NCBI RefSeq assembly: GCF_014650875.1
Contig: NZ_BMVU01000038.1
Coordinates: forward strand, 1-64,000
Reading direction: 5' to 3'
Source of the DNA: Streptomyces minutiscleroticus
Lineage (GTDB): Bacteria; Actinomycetota; Actinomycetes; Streptomycetales; Streptomycetaceae
Length of the DNA: 64,000 nucleotides
Positions 8,758 through 18,146 of the stretch are shown here, in pieces. The position numbers and the translations under genes are program-made. The notes below the pieces were generated by a model. It did not search any database. It was not told the origin of the DNA and saw only the letters and a program-made list of their open reading frames with translations. Every line of letters starts with the position of its first letter. The first letter of the stretch is position 1.

Positions 8758-8994
8758 TGGCGGGTCCCGGCCCTTCTCGAATGCGACGGGGTTCTCCCCC
8801 GCGTCCCCGGACACGGGTCACGGCGGGGGTCTCCCCCACCGTATGACCGCCCCGCCCGGGGATCGTTTGTCCGGGACGTAGCACTGCCCGACGCCGGCAC
8901 TACGCTTTGGCGCACACCGCCGCCCGGCAGCGGGCGAACGGGCGGCCGTACAGGGGCTGGCAGGCGTGCCGGGGCCGGCGGGCTCGCAAGAGGG

Positions 8995-10773
8995 CTACGG
9001 CGTCTCGGCCGTCGTCGTCTTCAGGGCCAGCCACAGCTCCATGCGCACGTCCGGGTCGTCCAGCGAGCGGCCGAGGATCTCCTCCACCCGCCGCATCCGG
9101 TACCGGAGCGTGTGCCGGTGCACCCCGAGGTCCGCGGCGGCCGCGTCCCACTGGCCGTGGCGGGACAGCCAGGCGCGCAGCGAGGCCACGAGATCGCCCC
9201 GGCCGGTCGCGTCGTGCTCGTACAGCGCCCGCAGCAGCCCGTCCGCGAAGGCCCGCACGGCGTCGTCCGCGAGCAGCGGCAGCACGGACCCGGCCGCCAG
9301 CTCGTCGTGCTCGACGAGCACCCGGCCGCGCCGCCGGGCCACCGTCAGCGCCTGCTCGGCCTGCTTGTACGCGGCCGCGGCGGCGATCGGGCCGGCCGGC
9401 GCCGACATCCCGACCAGCAGTCCGGCCTCCTCGCCGCCCGGCGCGCGGCCGGCGCCCCGGCCGCCGTGCGCCCCGCCGAGCGACCCGGCGTACGCGGCAC
9501 AGGCCGCCACCACCGCGCCGCCGTCCGCGGCGAGCACCACGAGCCGCTCGCCGTCCGGCACCACCAGGGCGGCCTCGCCGGACCGCCCGGCCGCCGCCTC
9601 CACGACCTCGGCGAGCGCGTCCAGCGGATCGTCCGCTGCGGCGGCCGGCGCGGGGACCGTCGGGGGCGTCCCGTTCACGGCACCGGCCCGTACGCCCTTC
9701 GCCGCCGGAGCCGGGGCCGACACCGACGCGGGCCCGGACGCCGGCGCGGGCCCCGGCGCCGCGGCCCGGCCGGGCCCTCTTCCCGGACCGGTCCCCGCCT
9801 GCCCGGCCCCCGCCCCCGGCGCCGGTACCGGCTCGGCGAGGATCATCCGGTACGGGGCGTCCAGCAGCTCTCCGTACAGGTCCCCGGCGACCGCGCGCGC
9901 GTGGTCCGGCTGTCCGGCGAGCAGCATCCGCAGCACGGCCGCGGCGAGCCGCTGCTCGGCGGCGTGCAGCGAGCGCGAGCGCTCGGTGACGAGTGTGAGC
10001 AGGGCGATCGCGGAGTGCACGGCGTAGCGCTCGGCGGTGCCCGGGGCGGCGGCGGTGCCGACGGCGAGCGCGGCGCGGGCCCGGCGCCCGGTGCCCAGGG
10101 TGTGCAGTTCGACGCGGTCCTCGCCGTTCCCGGCGCGGCCCGCGACGACGGAGCTGGCGGGCGCGGCCCGCTCGCGCAGCCGCTCCACGTCGGGGGTGAG
10201 GCGTGCGGCCCGCCGTCCCGCCCACTCCGGCGCGGCGGCGACCACGGCGCCGGACGCGTCGTAGAGCGCGGCCCAGCCGTCGACCTGGGCGGCGAGCGCG
10301 GCGAGCAGCCCCTCGGGCCCCGCGTTCAGGGCCTGCCGGGTGAGTTCGCGCTGGGCGGCGAAGCCCGCCGTCACGGCGCGGTACTGGTCGGCGGCGATGG
10401 CGGCGGAGACGGCCTTGCTGATGGCGAGGAACGGGGTGCGGCGCGGTACTTCCAGCAGCGGCAGCCCCTCGTCCGCCGCCGCGTCGACGAGTGCCTGGGG
10501 GATGTCGTCGTAGTTGACCCCGACGGCGAAGCCGAGGCCCACCACCCCGGCCCCCACCAGCCGCTTCACATAGCGCCGCATGGCCGCGGGGTCCTCCGCG
10601 TCCAGCTTGAGGGCGGTGATCAGCAGCAGCTCCCCGCCCTCCATGTACGGCACGGGGTCGGCCAGCTCGCTGGCGTGGACCCAGCGGACGGGGGCCTCCA
10701 GACGGTCCCCGCCCGCGCGCACGGTGAGCTTCAGCGCCGAGTGGTGGACGAGCGAGGCGAGCGTGGGGGGCAT
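8995..10773 (-). CDS. PucR-family transcriptional regulator
   Basis: 592 aa. The N-terminal PucR domain (MPPTLASLVHHSALKLTVRAG to about residue 130, including WVHASELADPVPYMEGGELL) is followed by a GGDEF-like middle region interrupted by a roughly 60-residue Ala/Pro/Gly-rich linker near residues 295-360. The C-terminal helix-turn-helix is GQWDAAAADLGVHRHTLRYR followed by MRRVEEILGRSLDDP. PucR proteins regulate purine, GABA or amino acid catabolism genes in response to a small ligand. The obvious candidate targets are the aldehyde dehydrogenase downstream and gabT nearby, but no operator could be identified. The linker composition is unusually low-complexity for the family. Confidence 0.88.
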   Translation of the reverse strand: MPPTLASLVHHSALKLTVRAGGDRLEAPVRWVHASELADPVPYMEGGELLLITALKLDAEDPAAMRRYVKRLVGAGVVGLGFAVGVNYDDIPQALVDAAADEGLPLLEVPRRTPFLAISKAVSAAIAADQYRAVTAGFAAQRELTRQALNAGPEGLLAALAAQVDGWAALYDASGAVVAAAPEWAGRRAARLTPDVERLRERAAPASSVVAGRAGNGEDRVELHTLGTGRRARAALAVGTAAAPGTAERYAVHSAIALLTLVTERSRSLHAAEQRLAAAVLRMLLAGQPDHARAVAGDLYGELLDAPYRMILAEPVPAPGAGAGQAGTGPGRGPGRAAAPGPAPASGPASVSAPAPAAKGVRAGAVNGTPPTVPAPAAAADDPLDALAEVVEAAAGRSGEAALVVPDGERLVVLAADGGAVVAACAAYAGSLGGAHGGRGAGRAPGGEEAGLLVGMSAPAGPIAAAAAYKQAEQALTVARRRGRVLVEHDELAAGSVLPLLADDAVRAFADGLLRALYEHDATGRGDLVASLRAWLSRHGQWDAAAADLGVHRHTLRYRMRRVEEILGRSLDDPDVRMELWLALKTTTAETP

Positions 10774-10892
10774 GGGGCCTTCAGGTCTTCACAGGTTCGT
10801 CGGCGGTCACGGGGAGGTGATCCTTTGGCCGCCCCGTATGAACGACCTGTGTCGATTCTGCCTCACTGTACGCATCGCCGGACTCGACCGGC

Positions 10893-13154
10893 TCAGCTGC
10901 GCAGGTGCACCAGAAGCGGGGGCGCGTGCTCCCCGCGCGCGGTGGTGAGCGAGAGCACCGCGTGTCCCGGGGGCACCGCGTGCGCCAGTTCGGACGCGGA
11001 CCAGCGCTCGCGCTCGACCTGGCGCACGGTGACGGCGCGCGCGGTCGGCGCGTTCCCGGTGATCACGCGCCGCAGTACGTGCACGGTCTTGCCCAGCGGG
11101 GTCTCGGCGATGATCTGCCGGTCGGTGACGTCGCGCGCCTCGATCCACTCCTTGCCCCAGACCTCGGCGAAGTCCTGCCCGTCCCAGGGGGTGAGCCCGG
11201 ACAGCGCCATCCGGCAGCCGGCCGCGCCCAGCAGGGGCGAGCGCAGCGCGCGGGGCACGTCGTCGAGGGTGCGCAGGGTCAGCACGACGCCCGCGTTGGC
11301 GGACCGCAGCCGCTGGATGCCGCGGACGGCCTCGGGGGTCACGACGCCCGCCGCCTCGTCCAGCACCAGGCAGGCGAAGAGCGAGCGGTCCTCGCGCACC
11401 GCGACACTGGCCGTGAACTGGGCGAGCACCAACCGCGCCAGGATCCGCGAGGCGTCGGCGTGCCCGCGCTCGGGCAGGTCGATGCGGACCCGCACGGGGT
11501 GGTCGAGGGAGCGCAGCGAGAAGGGCCGGGACTGCCCGGAGGCGTCGAAGAAGCCGGCGAACGCGGGCCGGTCGAGGAGCGCCACCCGGTCGGCGAGCAC
11601 GCCGCCGAGGTCCCCGGGCTGCTTCGCCTGCCGCTCGCGGGCGTCGAGCTCGCGCAGCAGGGCCTCCTGCCCGGCCTCGGTCAGCGCCTTGCGCAGCGCG
11701 CCGAGCGGGCCGGGCGCACCGTCGAGGAGCCGGCGCAGCTCGGGCACGGAGGGGAAGCGGCCGTGGACCGCGCGGTAGGGGGCGAGCAGCTGGGCGAGCA
11801 CGGTGGTGGAGCGGCGGCTGTCCCCGCCGGGGTGCGGGTCGGACAGGTCGCCGACGAGGGCCTCGGCGAGCACGGCGGCGGCCTCGTCGGGGTCGGTGGT
11901 CCCGCCGTACAGGTCGAGGTCGTACACGGACTCGGGGTGCCCGATCCGCACGACGACGTCGTAGGCGTCGGCCGGTCCGATGCCCGCACCGGCCGCGCCG
12001 ACCACCACGACGGCGGCCCGGCCGGCGAGCGCGTGCAGGCACAGCGACTCCGCGAGCGGGCGCACGACGTCCCCGGTCTTGCCCGACCCGGCGGGGCCGA
12101 CGGCGACCAGCGAGGTGGCGAGCAGCTCGGGCCCGAGGGCGAGGCCGGTGCCGCGGTAGGCGTACGGGTTGCGGGGGTCGTCCGCGGTGGTGCCGAGCCG
12201 GACCTGGCCGGTGACGAGGTCGTGCCGGGCGAGCCGGGCCGGCAGGTCCCGGTCGCCCGAGGGATGCGGGCAGGCGGCGGCGCCGTCGCGCAGCACGGCC
12301 CCGGTGAAGGCGGCCAGGCTGTGCCGGCCGCTGCGCACGCCCTGCCAGGCGCGGGCGATACGGGCCTGGTCGACGTCGCGCATGAACCCGGTACGGGCGT
12401 CGGCGGCGAGCCGCTCGGCGGCGTCGACGGCTCCGGCGGCACGGAGTTCGGGCCACTGGGCGGGATCCTCTTGCGGGGACTCGGGGGCCGTCGGCTCGGA
12501 CGGACGACGCTGCAGCCGTGGGACGACGAAGCGCCGCCACACCTCGTCCCAGCGGCCGAGCCGGCCGACACCGATCGCGATGACCAGCACGACCAGCAGG
12601 CTGTAACCGTTGTAGAGGATCGCGCTGCCGACCGAGCCGCCGTCGTTCAGCCAGGCATCCGGAGCGAGGAGCCGGAGGGGCAGCAGCCACCACTGGCCCA
12701 GATACCCATTCCACAGCAGCGACCAGATCAGCCAGCCCACGAGAAAAGCGACCAGCGCGCCCGTGAGCAGCTGCCGGGCCGGGACGACCTCGGGCTCCTC
12801 CTCGGGGCGCGGCCGGTGCCCGAAGCGCCACACGCCGGGCGCCGCCTCGGGCCGCGGGGTCCGCAGCCACGCCAGGAAGGCGGAGCCGTCCGGGGGCGGG
12901 GGCGTGCCGGGCGCCTGCACGGGCCGGGGCGGCACAGCGGACTCCCCGTACCCGGACGAACCCGGCGGCACGGCAGGCTCCCCGTAACCAGGCCGACCCC
13001 ACGCGTCCGGCGGCACGGCGGACTCCCCGTGCCCGGGGCGGTGCGGCGGGCCCGGCGGTCCGGTGGGCCGGGGTGGCACGTCCGGCGGTCCCGCCGGGCG
13101 CGGCACGGACCCGGCGTGCGCGCCCTGAGCGTCCTGCGTGCCCTCGCTGTCCAT
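10893..13154 (-). CDS. Orphan membrane ATPase, VirD4/TraG-FtsK-like
   Basis: 753 aa. Residues 1-90 are Pro/Gly-rich with a repeated GYGESAVPP-like unit. Membrane segments lie at about residues 130-155 (LLTGALVAFLVGWLIWSLLW) and 195-220 (YSLLVVLVIAIGVGRLG). The P-loop is VAVGPAGSGKTGDVV. The Walker B is LFACLVLDEAAGVVTPEAV, followed by RLRSANAGVVLTLRTLDDV, a layout shared with coupling proteins of conjugation and type IV secretion. No relaxase, mating-pair or secretion gene lies nearby, so the role is open: DNA or protein translocation, or an ESX-like function, are possibilities. It is divergent from gabT. A plausible promoter is CTGAAC, 17 bp, TAGATT (13228 down to 13200). Confidence 0.65.
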   Translation of the reverse strand: MDSEGTQDAQGAHAGSVPRPAGPPDVPPRPTGPPGPPHRPGHGESAVPPDAWGRPGYGEPAVPPGSSGYGESAVPPRPVQAPGTPPPPDGSAFLAWLRTPRPEAAPGVWRFGHRPRPEEEPEVVPARQLLTGALVAFLVGWLIWSLLWNGYLGQWWLLPLRLLAPDAWLNDGGSVGSAILYNGYSLLVVLVIAIGVGRLGRWDEVWRRFVVPRLQRRPSEPTAPESPQEDPAQWPELRAAGAVDAAERLAADARTGFMRDVDQARIARAWQGVRSGRHSLAAFTGAVLRDGAAACPHPSGDRDLPARLARHDLVTGQVRLGTTADDPRNPYAYRGTGLALGPELLATSLVAVGPAGSGKTGDVVRPLAESLCLHALAGRAAVVVVGAAGAGIGPADAYDVVVRIGHPESVYDLDLYGGTTDPDEAAAVLAEALVGDLSDPHPGGDSRRSTTVLAQLLAPYRAVHGRFPSVPELRRLLDGAPGPLGALRKALTEAGQEALLRELDARERQAKQPGDLGGVLADRVALLDRPAFAGFFDASGQSRPFSLRSLDHPVRVRIDLPERGHADASRILARLVLAQFTASVAVREDRSLFACLVLDEAAGVVTPEAVRGIQRLRSANAGVVLTLRTLDDVPRALRSPLLGAAGCRMALSGLTPWDGQDFAEVWGKEWIEARDVTDRQIIAETPLGKTVHVLRRVITGNAPTARAVTVRQVERERWSASELAHAVPPGHAVLSLTTARGEHAPPLLVHLRS

Positions 13155-13488
13155 CGCCTCTGCCCCCTGACCAGCCGCTCCGTACGTCGTTCGCGAGTCA
13201 ATCTAACGCCCCGGCAAGGGCAGTTCAGCCATACGCGGCCGGTCCCCGGCAATACCTCCGGCGCACCGGCCGAACGCGCAGGTCGCCCCGCCGGTCCGGT
13301 CGCCGGCGTCCCGTGCCGCGGCACCGTCCGCCGCACCCGTCCCGGCGCTATGTCCACGGCGGACAACGCGGCACGCCGACGACTCCCACATGGAGCATGC
13401 CCGCCCCCCGCGCGCGGCCCTAGCCTGCGGGGAAAAGAAGCCGAGCGTCCGTACCCGGGCCCGTTCGTCCGACCCCAGGGAGCCCCTC
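13155..13488. other. Divergent control region of the ATPase gene and gabT
   Basis: This region of 334 bases has no gene. On the minus strand it holds a candidate promoter (CTGAAC at 13223-13228 and TAGATT at 13200-13205, 17-bp spacer). It also holds an inverted repeat GTCCGCCG/CGGCGGAC (13326-13333 and 13357-13364) with a 23-bp spacer. That repeat lacks the ATCCGT core of the operators at the other polyamine genes, so I do not call it the same site. Confidence 0.4.
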
Positions 13489-14823
13489 ATGAGCGCACTT
13501 CCGCAGGAGCGCCGCGTCGTCACCGCCATTCCCGGACCGAAGTCGCAGGAGCTGCAGGCCCGCCGCACCGCCGCGGTCGCGCAGGGCGTGGGCTCCACGC
13601 TGCCGGTCTTCGTCACCCGCGCGAGCGGCGGCGTCATCGAGGACGTCGACGGCAACCGGCTGATCGACTTCGGTTCCGGCATCGCCGTGACCTCCGTCGG
13701 CGCCTCCGCCGAGGCCGTGGTGCGCCGGGCCTCCGCCCAGCTCGCCGACTTCACCCACACCTGTTTCATGGTCACGCCCTACGAGGGCTACGTGGCCGTC
13801 GCCGAGGCGCTGGCCGAGCTGACCCCGGGCGACCACGCCAAGAAGTCGGCCCTGTTCAACTCGGGCGCCGAGGCCGTCGAGAACGCCGTGAAGATCGCCC
13901 GTGCGTACACGAAGCGCACGGCGGTCGTGGTCTTCGACCACGGCTACCACGGCCGCACCAACCTCACGATGGCGCTGACCGCCAAGAACATGCCGTACAA
14001 GCACGGCTTCGGCCCGTTCGCGCCCGAGGTCTACCGCGTGCCGGTGGCGTACGGCTACCGCTGGCCGACCGGCCCGGAGAACGCGGGCCCGGAGGCCGCC
14101 GCGCAGGCCATCGACCAGATCACCAAGCAGATCGGCGCGGAGAACGTCGCGGCGGTCATCATCGAGCCGGTGCTCGGCGAGGGCGGCTTCATCGAGCCCG
14201 CCAAGGGCTTCCTGCCCGCGATCCGCCGGTTCGCGACGGACCACGGCATCGTCTTCGTCGCGGACGAGATCCAGTCCGGCTTCTGCCGCACCGGCCAGTG
14301 GTTCGCCTGCGAGGACGAGGGCATCGTCCCGGACCTGATCACCACCGCCAAGGGCATCGCGGGCGGTCTGCCGCTCTCCGCCGTCACCGGCCGCGCCGAG
14401 ATCATGGACGCCGCGCACTCCGGCGGCCTCGGCGGCACGTACGGCGGCAACCCGGTGGCCTGCGCGGGCGCGCTCGGCGCCATCGAGACCATGAAGGAGC
14501 TCGACCTCAACGCCGCGGCGAAGAGGATCGAGTCGGTCATGAAGACCCGTCTGACCGCCATGCAGGAGAAGTACGGCCTCATCGGCGAGGTCCGCGGCCG
14601 CGGCGCCATGATCGCCATCGAACTGGTCAAGGACCCGGCGACCAAGGAGCCGGACCCCGAGGCGGCCGCCGCGCTGGCCAAGGCCTGCCACCAGGAGGGG
14701 CTGCTCGTCCTGACCTGCGGCACCTACGGCAACGTGCTGCGCTTCCTGCCCCCGCTGGTCATCGGCGAGGACCTGCTGAACGAGGGCCTCGACATCCTGG
14801 AGCAGTCGCTCGCCCGCCTGTGA
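13489..14823 (+). CDS. gabT: 4-aminobutyrate aminotransferase
   Basis: Class III PLP aminotransferase, 444 aa from the ATG at 13489 (ribosome site AGGGA). It converts GABA plus 2-oxoglutarate to succinate semialdehyde plus glutamate. Visible features are the substrate/PLP stretch SALFNSGAEAVENAVKIARA, the ring-stacking DHGYHGRTNLTMALT, the PLP-pyridine aspartate in FVADEIQSGFCRTG, and the Schiff-base lysine in LITTAKGIAGGLPLSA. The ending MIAIELVKDPATKEPDPEA is typical of actinobacterial GabT. It is the last step of the putrescine-to-succinate route whose other enzymes lie at 16.7-23.9 kb and 31-34.6 kb. It is divergent from the orphan ATPase. Confidence 0.92.
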   Translation: MSALPQERRVVTAIPGPKSQELQARRTAAVAQGVGSTLPVFVTRASGGVIEDVDGNRLIDFGSGIAVTSVGASAEAVVRRASAQLADFTHTCFMVTPYEGYVAVAEALAELTPGDHAKKSALFNSGAEAVENAVKIARAYTKRTAVVVFDHGYHGRTNLTMALTAKNMPYKHGFGPFAPEVYRVPVAYGYRWPTGPENAGPEAAAQAIDQITKQIGAENVAAVIIEPVLGEGGFIEPAKGFLPAIRRFATDHGIVFVADEIQSGFCRTGQWFACEDEGIVPDLITTAKGIAGGLPLSAVTGRAEIMDAAHSGGLGGTYGGNPVACAGALGAIETMKELDLNAAAKRIESVMKTRLTAMQEKYGLIGEVRGRGAMIAIELVKDPATKEPDPEAAAALAKACHQEGLLVLTCGTYGNVLRFLPPLVIGEDLLNEGLDILEQSLARL

Positions 14824-15019
14824 GGCCGGTGCCGGGGATGTCCGGGGGCGATCCTGCGGACGGTGCCGCGGACACCCCCGCAGGCGTCCCGCGGGCCCGT
14901 GGTGCGGTTCCGGGCCGGCGGTGGTCCGACGCGGAGGGTGTGAAGAAGGTGTGCGAGGTGGATGGCGGGACGCCGAAGCGTCTGTCGGACGCGCACCGGC
15001 TGCCGTAGGTTCTACCCAG

Positions 15020-15988
15020 ATGAGAGATACACCCCGCTCACGGGCGACCGTGGGCGACATCGGGACGGGGCCTCCCCAGCTTCGACCCGGCCGTGCCTTG
15101 GCGCACACACCCGGAGCCTCCGGCTCCGGTTCTCCTCACCGATCGGACGGCCGCCCGCCCCAAACCCCCCGGGGCGCGCGGCACACCGATCTGGACGGCC
15201 GCCCCGGAACTTCCCCCCCTGTTCCGGGGCGCCCGACTGCGTTCTCCGGGCGTCCCGCCGCTCTCGCGGCCCTGGCCCTCCTCTTCCTCTTCTGCCTGCT
15301 CGCCGGGGCCGTCGCCGTCGACGGCCCGGTCCGGCGCGCCGACGAGCGGCTGGGCCGGGCGGTCGCGGACGGCGGCAGCGCCGCCGCGGGCGGCGCAGGC
15401 GCGTGGAACCGCGTCGCCGAGTTCTTCGCCGACCTGGGCAACGTCCCGGTCGCCGTCCCCGTCCTGGTTGTCGTCTGCGCCTGCGCCGCCCTGCGCGCCC
15501 GCCGGGCGGACCTGCCCCGCTGGTGGCTCCCCCCGGTGGCCGCGCTGGTCCTCATGGCCCTGGTCCCCGCCCTGGTCGTGCCGCTCAAGGAGGCGGTGGG
15601 CCGGCCGGGACCGCCCGGCACGGACGGCGACGGCTACTTCCCGTCCGGCCACACCGCCACCTCCTCCGTCGCCTACGGGGCGGCGGTCCTGCTCCTGCTC
15701 CCCCTGGCGCGCGGGGCCCTCGTCCGGTCCGGCCTGGCCGCCGGCTGCGCGCTCCTCCTCGCGGCCGTCGGCCTGGGTCTGGTCCGGCGCGGCTACCACT
15801 GGCCGCTGGACGTGCTGGGGAGCTGGGTGCTGAGCGCGATGCTGCTGATCGGGCTGGACGCGTACCTCCGCCGCTCCCGCGACCGCGACCGGCGCCACGA
15901 GCAGCGGGAACAGCAGCCGGCCCCGGACCGGCACGGGCGGGAGCGGCACCCGGACCCGGACCGGGCGGACGGCGCGCCACCGGAGTGA
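15020..15988 (+). CDS. PAP2-family membrane phosphatase
   Basis: 322 aa from the ATG at 15020; a GTG at 15050 and later starts are also possible because no strong ribosome site is visible. The phosphatase triad motifs are all present: KEAVGRPGPPG, YFPSGHTATSSVAYG and RRGYHWPLDVLGSW. Five or six membrane segments surround them. Such enzymes dephosphorylate lipid phosphates such as phosphatidic acid or undecaprenyl pyrophosphate on the outer face of the membrane. The first 80 residues are Pro/Arg-rich and probably not conserved. The tail is charged (RRSRDRDRRHEQREQQ). It follows gabT but is probably transcribed separately. Confidence 0.82.
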   Translation: MRDTPRSRATVGDIGTGPPQLRPGRALAHTPGASGSGSPHRSDGRPPQTPRGARHTDLDGRPGTSPPVPGRPTAFSGRPAALAALALLFLFCLLAGAVAVDGPVRRADERLGRAVADGGSAAAGGAGAWNRVAEFFADLGNVPVAVPVLVVVCACAALRARRADLPRWWLPPVAALVLMALVPALVVPLKEAVGRPGPPGTDGDGYFPSGHTATSSVAYGAAVLLLLPLARGALVRSGLAAGCALLLAAVGLGLVRRGYHWPLDVLGSWVLSAMLLIGLDAYLRRSRDRDRRHEQREQQPAPDRHGRERHPDPDRADGAPPE

Positions 15989-16018
15989 CCGGCCCCGGCA
16001 CCGCGCCGCCGCCGCACC

Positions 16019-16498
16019 TCAGGTCCCGCCGCCCCGCCCGCCCCGCCTCTCCCCCGCACCGTCCGACAGGACGGCCGCCGCCTCGTGCATCGCCAGTTCG
16101 AGCAGGGCCGGGTCCGTGAGGGTGCCCGAGCCGTCCGGGAGCACCACCCAGCGGACGGTGCCGACGGAGCCGCCGGGGTACGGCACGACGATCCACGTGC
16201 CCTCGCCCGCGCCGCGGACGCCCGTGCCCAGCCAGCGCGCCGCCGTGCCCGGCGGCACGAAGAAGCCCATGCGGGAGTCGCCGAAGTCGACGAGGACCGG
16301 ACCGGGCCGGCCGACGCAGCGGGTCAGCACGTCGAGCGTGGCACAGCCGAGGTCGCCGGGGAGGATCAGCACGTCCCAGAGGCGCCCGGCCGGGAGCAGG
16401 GCGACTCCGAGGGGGTTGTGCCGCCACTCGCGGCGGCACGCGGCGGGGTCGGGGGCGGCGGACGCCAGCCACGCGGCGGCCGATGTCGTCCCAGTCAT
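16019..16498 (-). CDS. Small prim-pol-like protein of unknown function
   Basis: 159 aa from the ATG at 16498, preceded by GAGGAAGG. I do not recognise a characterised function. The pattern CRREWRHNPLGVALLPAGR, DVLTRCVGRPGPVLVD, SRMGFFVPPGTAARWL, GTWIVVPYPG and LLELAMHEAAA follows the order of motifs in the larger Streptomyces proteins annotated as bifunctional DNA primase/polymerase N-terminal domain. It lacks the acidic DxD pair needed for polymerisation. It may be a binding-only derivative of that fold. It is transcribed away from PAP2 and towards it at the 3' end. Confidence 0.55.
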   Translation of the reverse strand: MTGTTSAAAWLASAAPDPAACRREWRHNPLGVALLPAGRLWDVLILPGDLGCATLDVLTRCVGRPGPVLVDFGDSRMGFFVPPGTAARWLGTGVRGAGEGTWIVVPYPGGSVGTVRWVVLPDGSGTLTDPALLELAMHEAAAVLSDGAGERRGGRGGGT

Positions 16499-16693
16499 GA
16501 CCAACCTTCCTCTCGTCTGCGGACGCGGATCGCGCCACACAGGAGAGAGGGGGGCCGGGGCCGGGCATTACGCGAGTCACGTCCGCCCTTTCCCGTGAAG
16601 TGGATCACATCGCGGAGGACGGCCGGGACCGCTCGGCGCCGGCCGTCCCGGACCGCCCGGCGCCGGCCGCCTCCTGTCCCGCGGCGCCCCCCG

Positions 16694-18112
16694 TCAGGAG
16701 TCGAAGCCGAGGCCCAGGCGGTCCATGGCGCGCAGCCACAGGTTGCGGCGGCCGCCGTGGGTGTCCGCGCGGGCCAGCGACCACTGGGTGAGGGCGATGC
16801 CGGTCCAGGCGAACGGCTCCGGCGGGAACGGCACCGGTTTCGTGCGGACCATCTCCAGGGCCGTCCGCTCCGTGCGCGCGCCCGCCAGCAGGTCGAGCAT
16901 CACGTCGGCGCCGAACCGGGTCGCGCCCACGCCGAGCCCGGTGAACCCGGCCGCGTAGGCGACCCGGCCGCGGTGCGCGGTCCCGAAGAACGCCGAGAAG
17001 CGCGAGCAGGTGTCGATCGCGCCGCCCCAGGCGTGGGTGAAGCGGACGCCCTCCAGCTGCGGGAAGCAGGTGAAGAAGTGCCCGGCGAGCTTGGCGTAGG
17101 TCTCCGGCCGGTCGTCGTACTCCGCGCGGACCCGCCCCCGGTACGGGTACACCGCGTCGTAGCCGCCCCACAGGATGCGGTGGTCGGCCGAGAGCCGGAA
17201 GTAGTGGAACCGGTTGCCGGCGTCCGCCAGACCCTGGCGGCCGCGCCAGCCGATCGAGGCCAGCTGCCCGGGTGTGAGCGGTTCGGTCATCAGCGCGTAG
17301 TCGTAGACCGGGACGGTGTACGGGCGCACGCGGCGGACGAGGTTCGGGAAGACGTTGGTGCCGAGGGCCACCTGCCGGGCGCGGACGGCGCCGTACGGGG
17401 TGCGGACCGCCAGGCCGGCGCCGTGCGCGCGCAGGCCGAGCGCGGGTGTGTGCTCGTAGAGCCGGACGCCCAGGGAGAGGCAGGCGCGCTTGAGGCCCCA
17501 GGCCAGGCGGGCCGGGTTCAGCAGGGCGACGCCGCGGCGGTCGTACAGGCCGGCCAGGAAGGTCGGCGAGTCGACCTGGGCGCGCACCTGCTCCGCGTCC
17601 AGGAACTCGACGCCGTCGGCCAGCCCGAGGCCGCGCAGGCGGGCGTGCCACTCCCGCAGCCCGTCGGCCTGGTGCGGCGCGGTGGCGACGTCGATCTCGC
17701 CGGTGCGCTCGAAGGCGCAGTCGAGGGAGTACCGGGCGACGGCCTCCTCGATCGCGTCGAGGTTGCGGGCGCCCAGCTCCTCTAGGACGGCGATCTCGTC
17801 CGGCCAGCGGGCGAGTCCGTTGGCGAGTCCGTGGGTGAGGGAGGCGGCGCAGAAGCCGCCGTTGCGGCCGGAGGCGGCCCAGCCCGCCTCACGGCCCTCG
17901 ACGAGGACGACGTCGCGGCCGGGGTCGCGCTCCTTGGCCAGGAGCGCGGTCCACAGTCCGCTGTAGCCGCCGCCGACGACGAGGAGGTCGCAGGTCTCGG
18001 CCGCGGTGAGGGCCGGCTCGGGGCGCGGCCTGCCGGGGTCGTCCAGCCAGTACGGCACCGGCCGGACGTCGGAGAGGGATGTGGTCCAACGGGTCATGGC
18101 GCTCGGGGCCAT
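16694..18112 (-). CDS. puuB: FAD-dependent amine oxidase, gamma-glutamylputrescine oxidase-like
   Basis: 472 aa of the DAO (D-amino-acid oxidase) fold. The FAD-binding GxGxxG is DLLVVGGGYSGLWTALLAKE near residue 45, followed by VLVEGREAGWAASGRNGGF. The C-terminal flavin contact is YAAGFTGLGVGATRFGADV. The start is the ATG at 18112 with GGGGAG upstream; the TTG at 18121 is too close to that site. Last gene of a run reading aldehyde dehydrogenase-potD-potA-potB-potC-this gene, 34 bp after potC. That context supports oxidation of gamma-glutamylputrescine or a related polyamine derivative to the aminoaldehyde. A glycine or sarcosine oxidase activity cannot be excluded from sequence alone. Confidence 0.72.
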   Translation of the reverse strand: MAPSAMTRWTTSLSDVRPVPYWLDDPGRPRPEPALTAAETCDLLVVGGGYSGLWTALLAKERDPGRDVVLVEGREAGWAASGRNGGFCAASLTHGLANGLARWPDEIAVLEELGARNLDAIEEAVARYSLDCAFERTGEIDVATAPHQADGLREWHARLRGLGLADGVEFLDAEQVRAQVDSPTFLAGLYDRRGVALLNPARLAWGLKRACLSLGVRLYEHTPALGLRAHGAGLAVRTPYGAVRARQVALGTNVFPNLVRRVRPYTVPVYDYALMTEPLTPGQLASIGWRGRQGLADAGNRFHYFRLSADHRILWGGYDAVYPYRGRVRAEYDDRPETYAKLAGHFFTCFPQLEGVRFTHAWGGAIDTCSRFSAFFGTAHRGRVAYAAGFTGLGVGATRFGADVMLDLLAGARTERTALEMVRTKPVPFPPEPFAWTGIALTQWSLARADTHGGRRNLWLRAMDRLGLGFDS

Positions 18113-18146
18113 GATTGTCAACTCCCCACGTATGCGTAGCTGCTGC

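Noticed and set aside
7483..11778. A 1431-codon open frame on the plus strand
   Set aside because: It runs antisense through an aldehyde dehydrogenase, a PucR gene and the ATPase gene and has the composition of a shadow frame, with no recognisable motif.
10893..13154. Integrative conjugative element around the VirD4-like ATPase
   Set aside because: No integrase, relaxase, replication gene, attachment site or flanking repeat; neighbours are core metabolic genes.
13326..13364. Inverted repeat GTCCGCCG/CGGCGGAC before gabT as a third copy of the polyamine operator
   Set aside because: The spacer is 23 not 20 bases, the arms lack the ATnCCGT core, and such GC-only repeats are expected by chance here.
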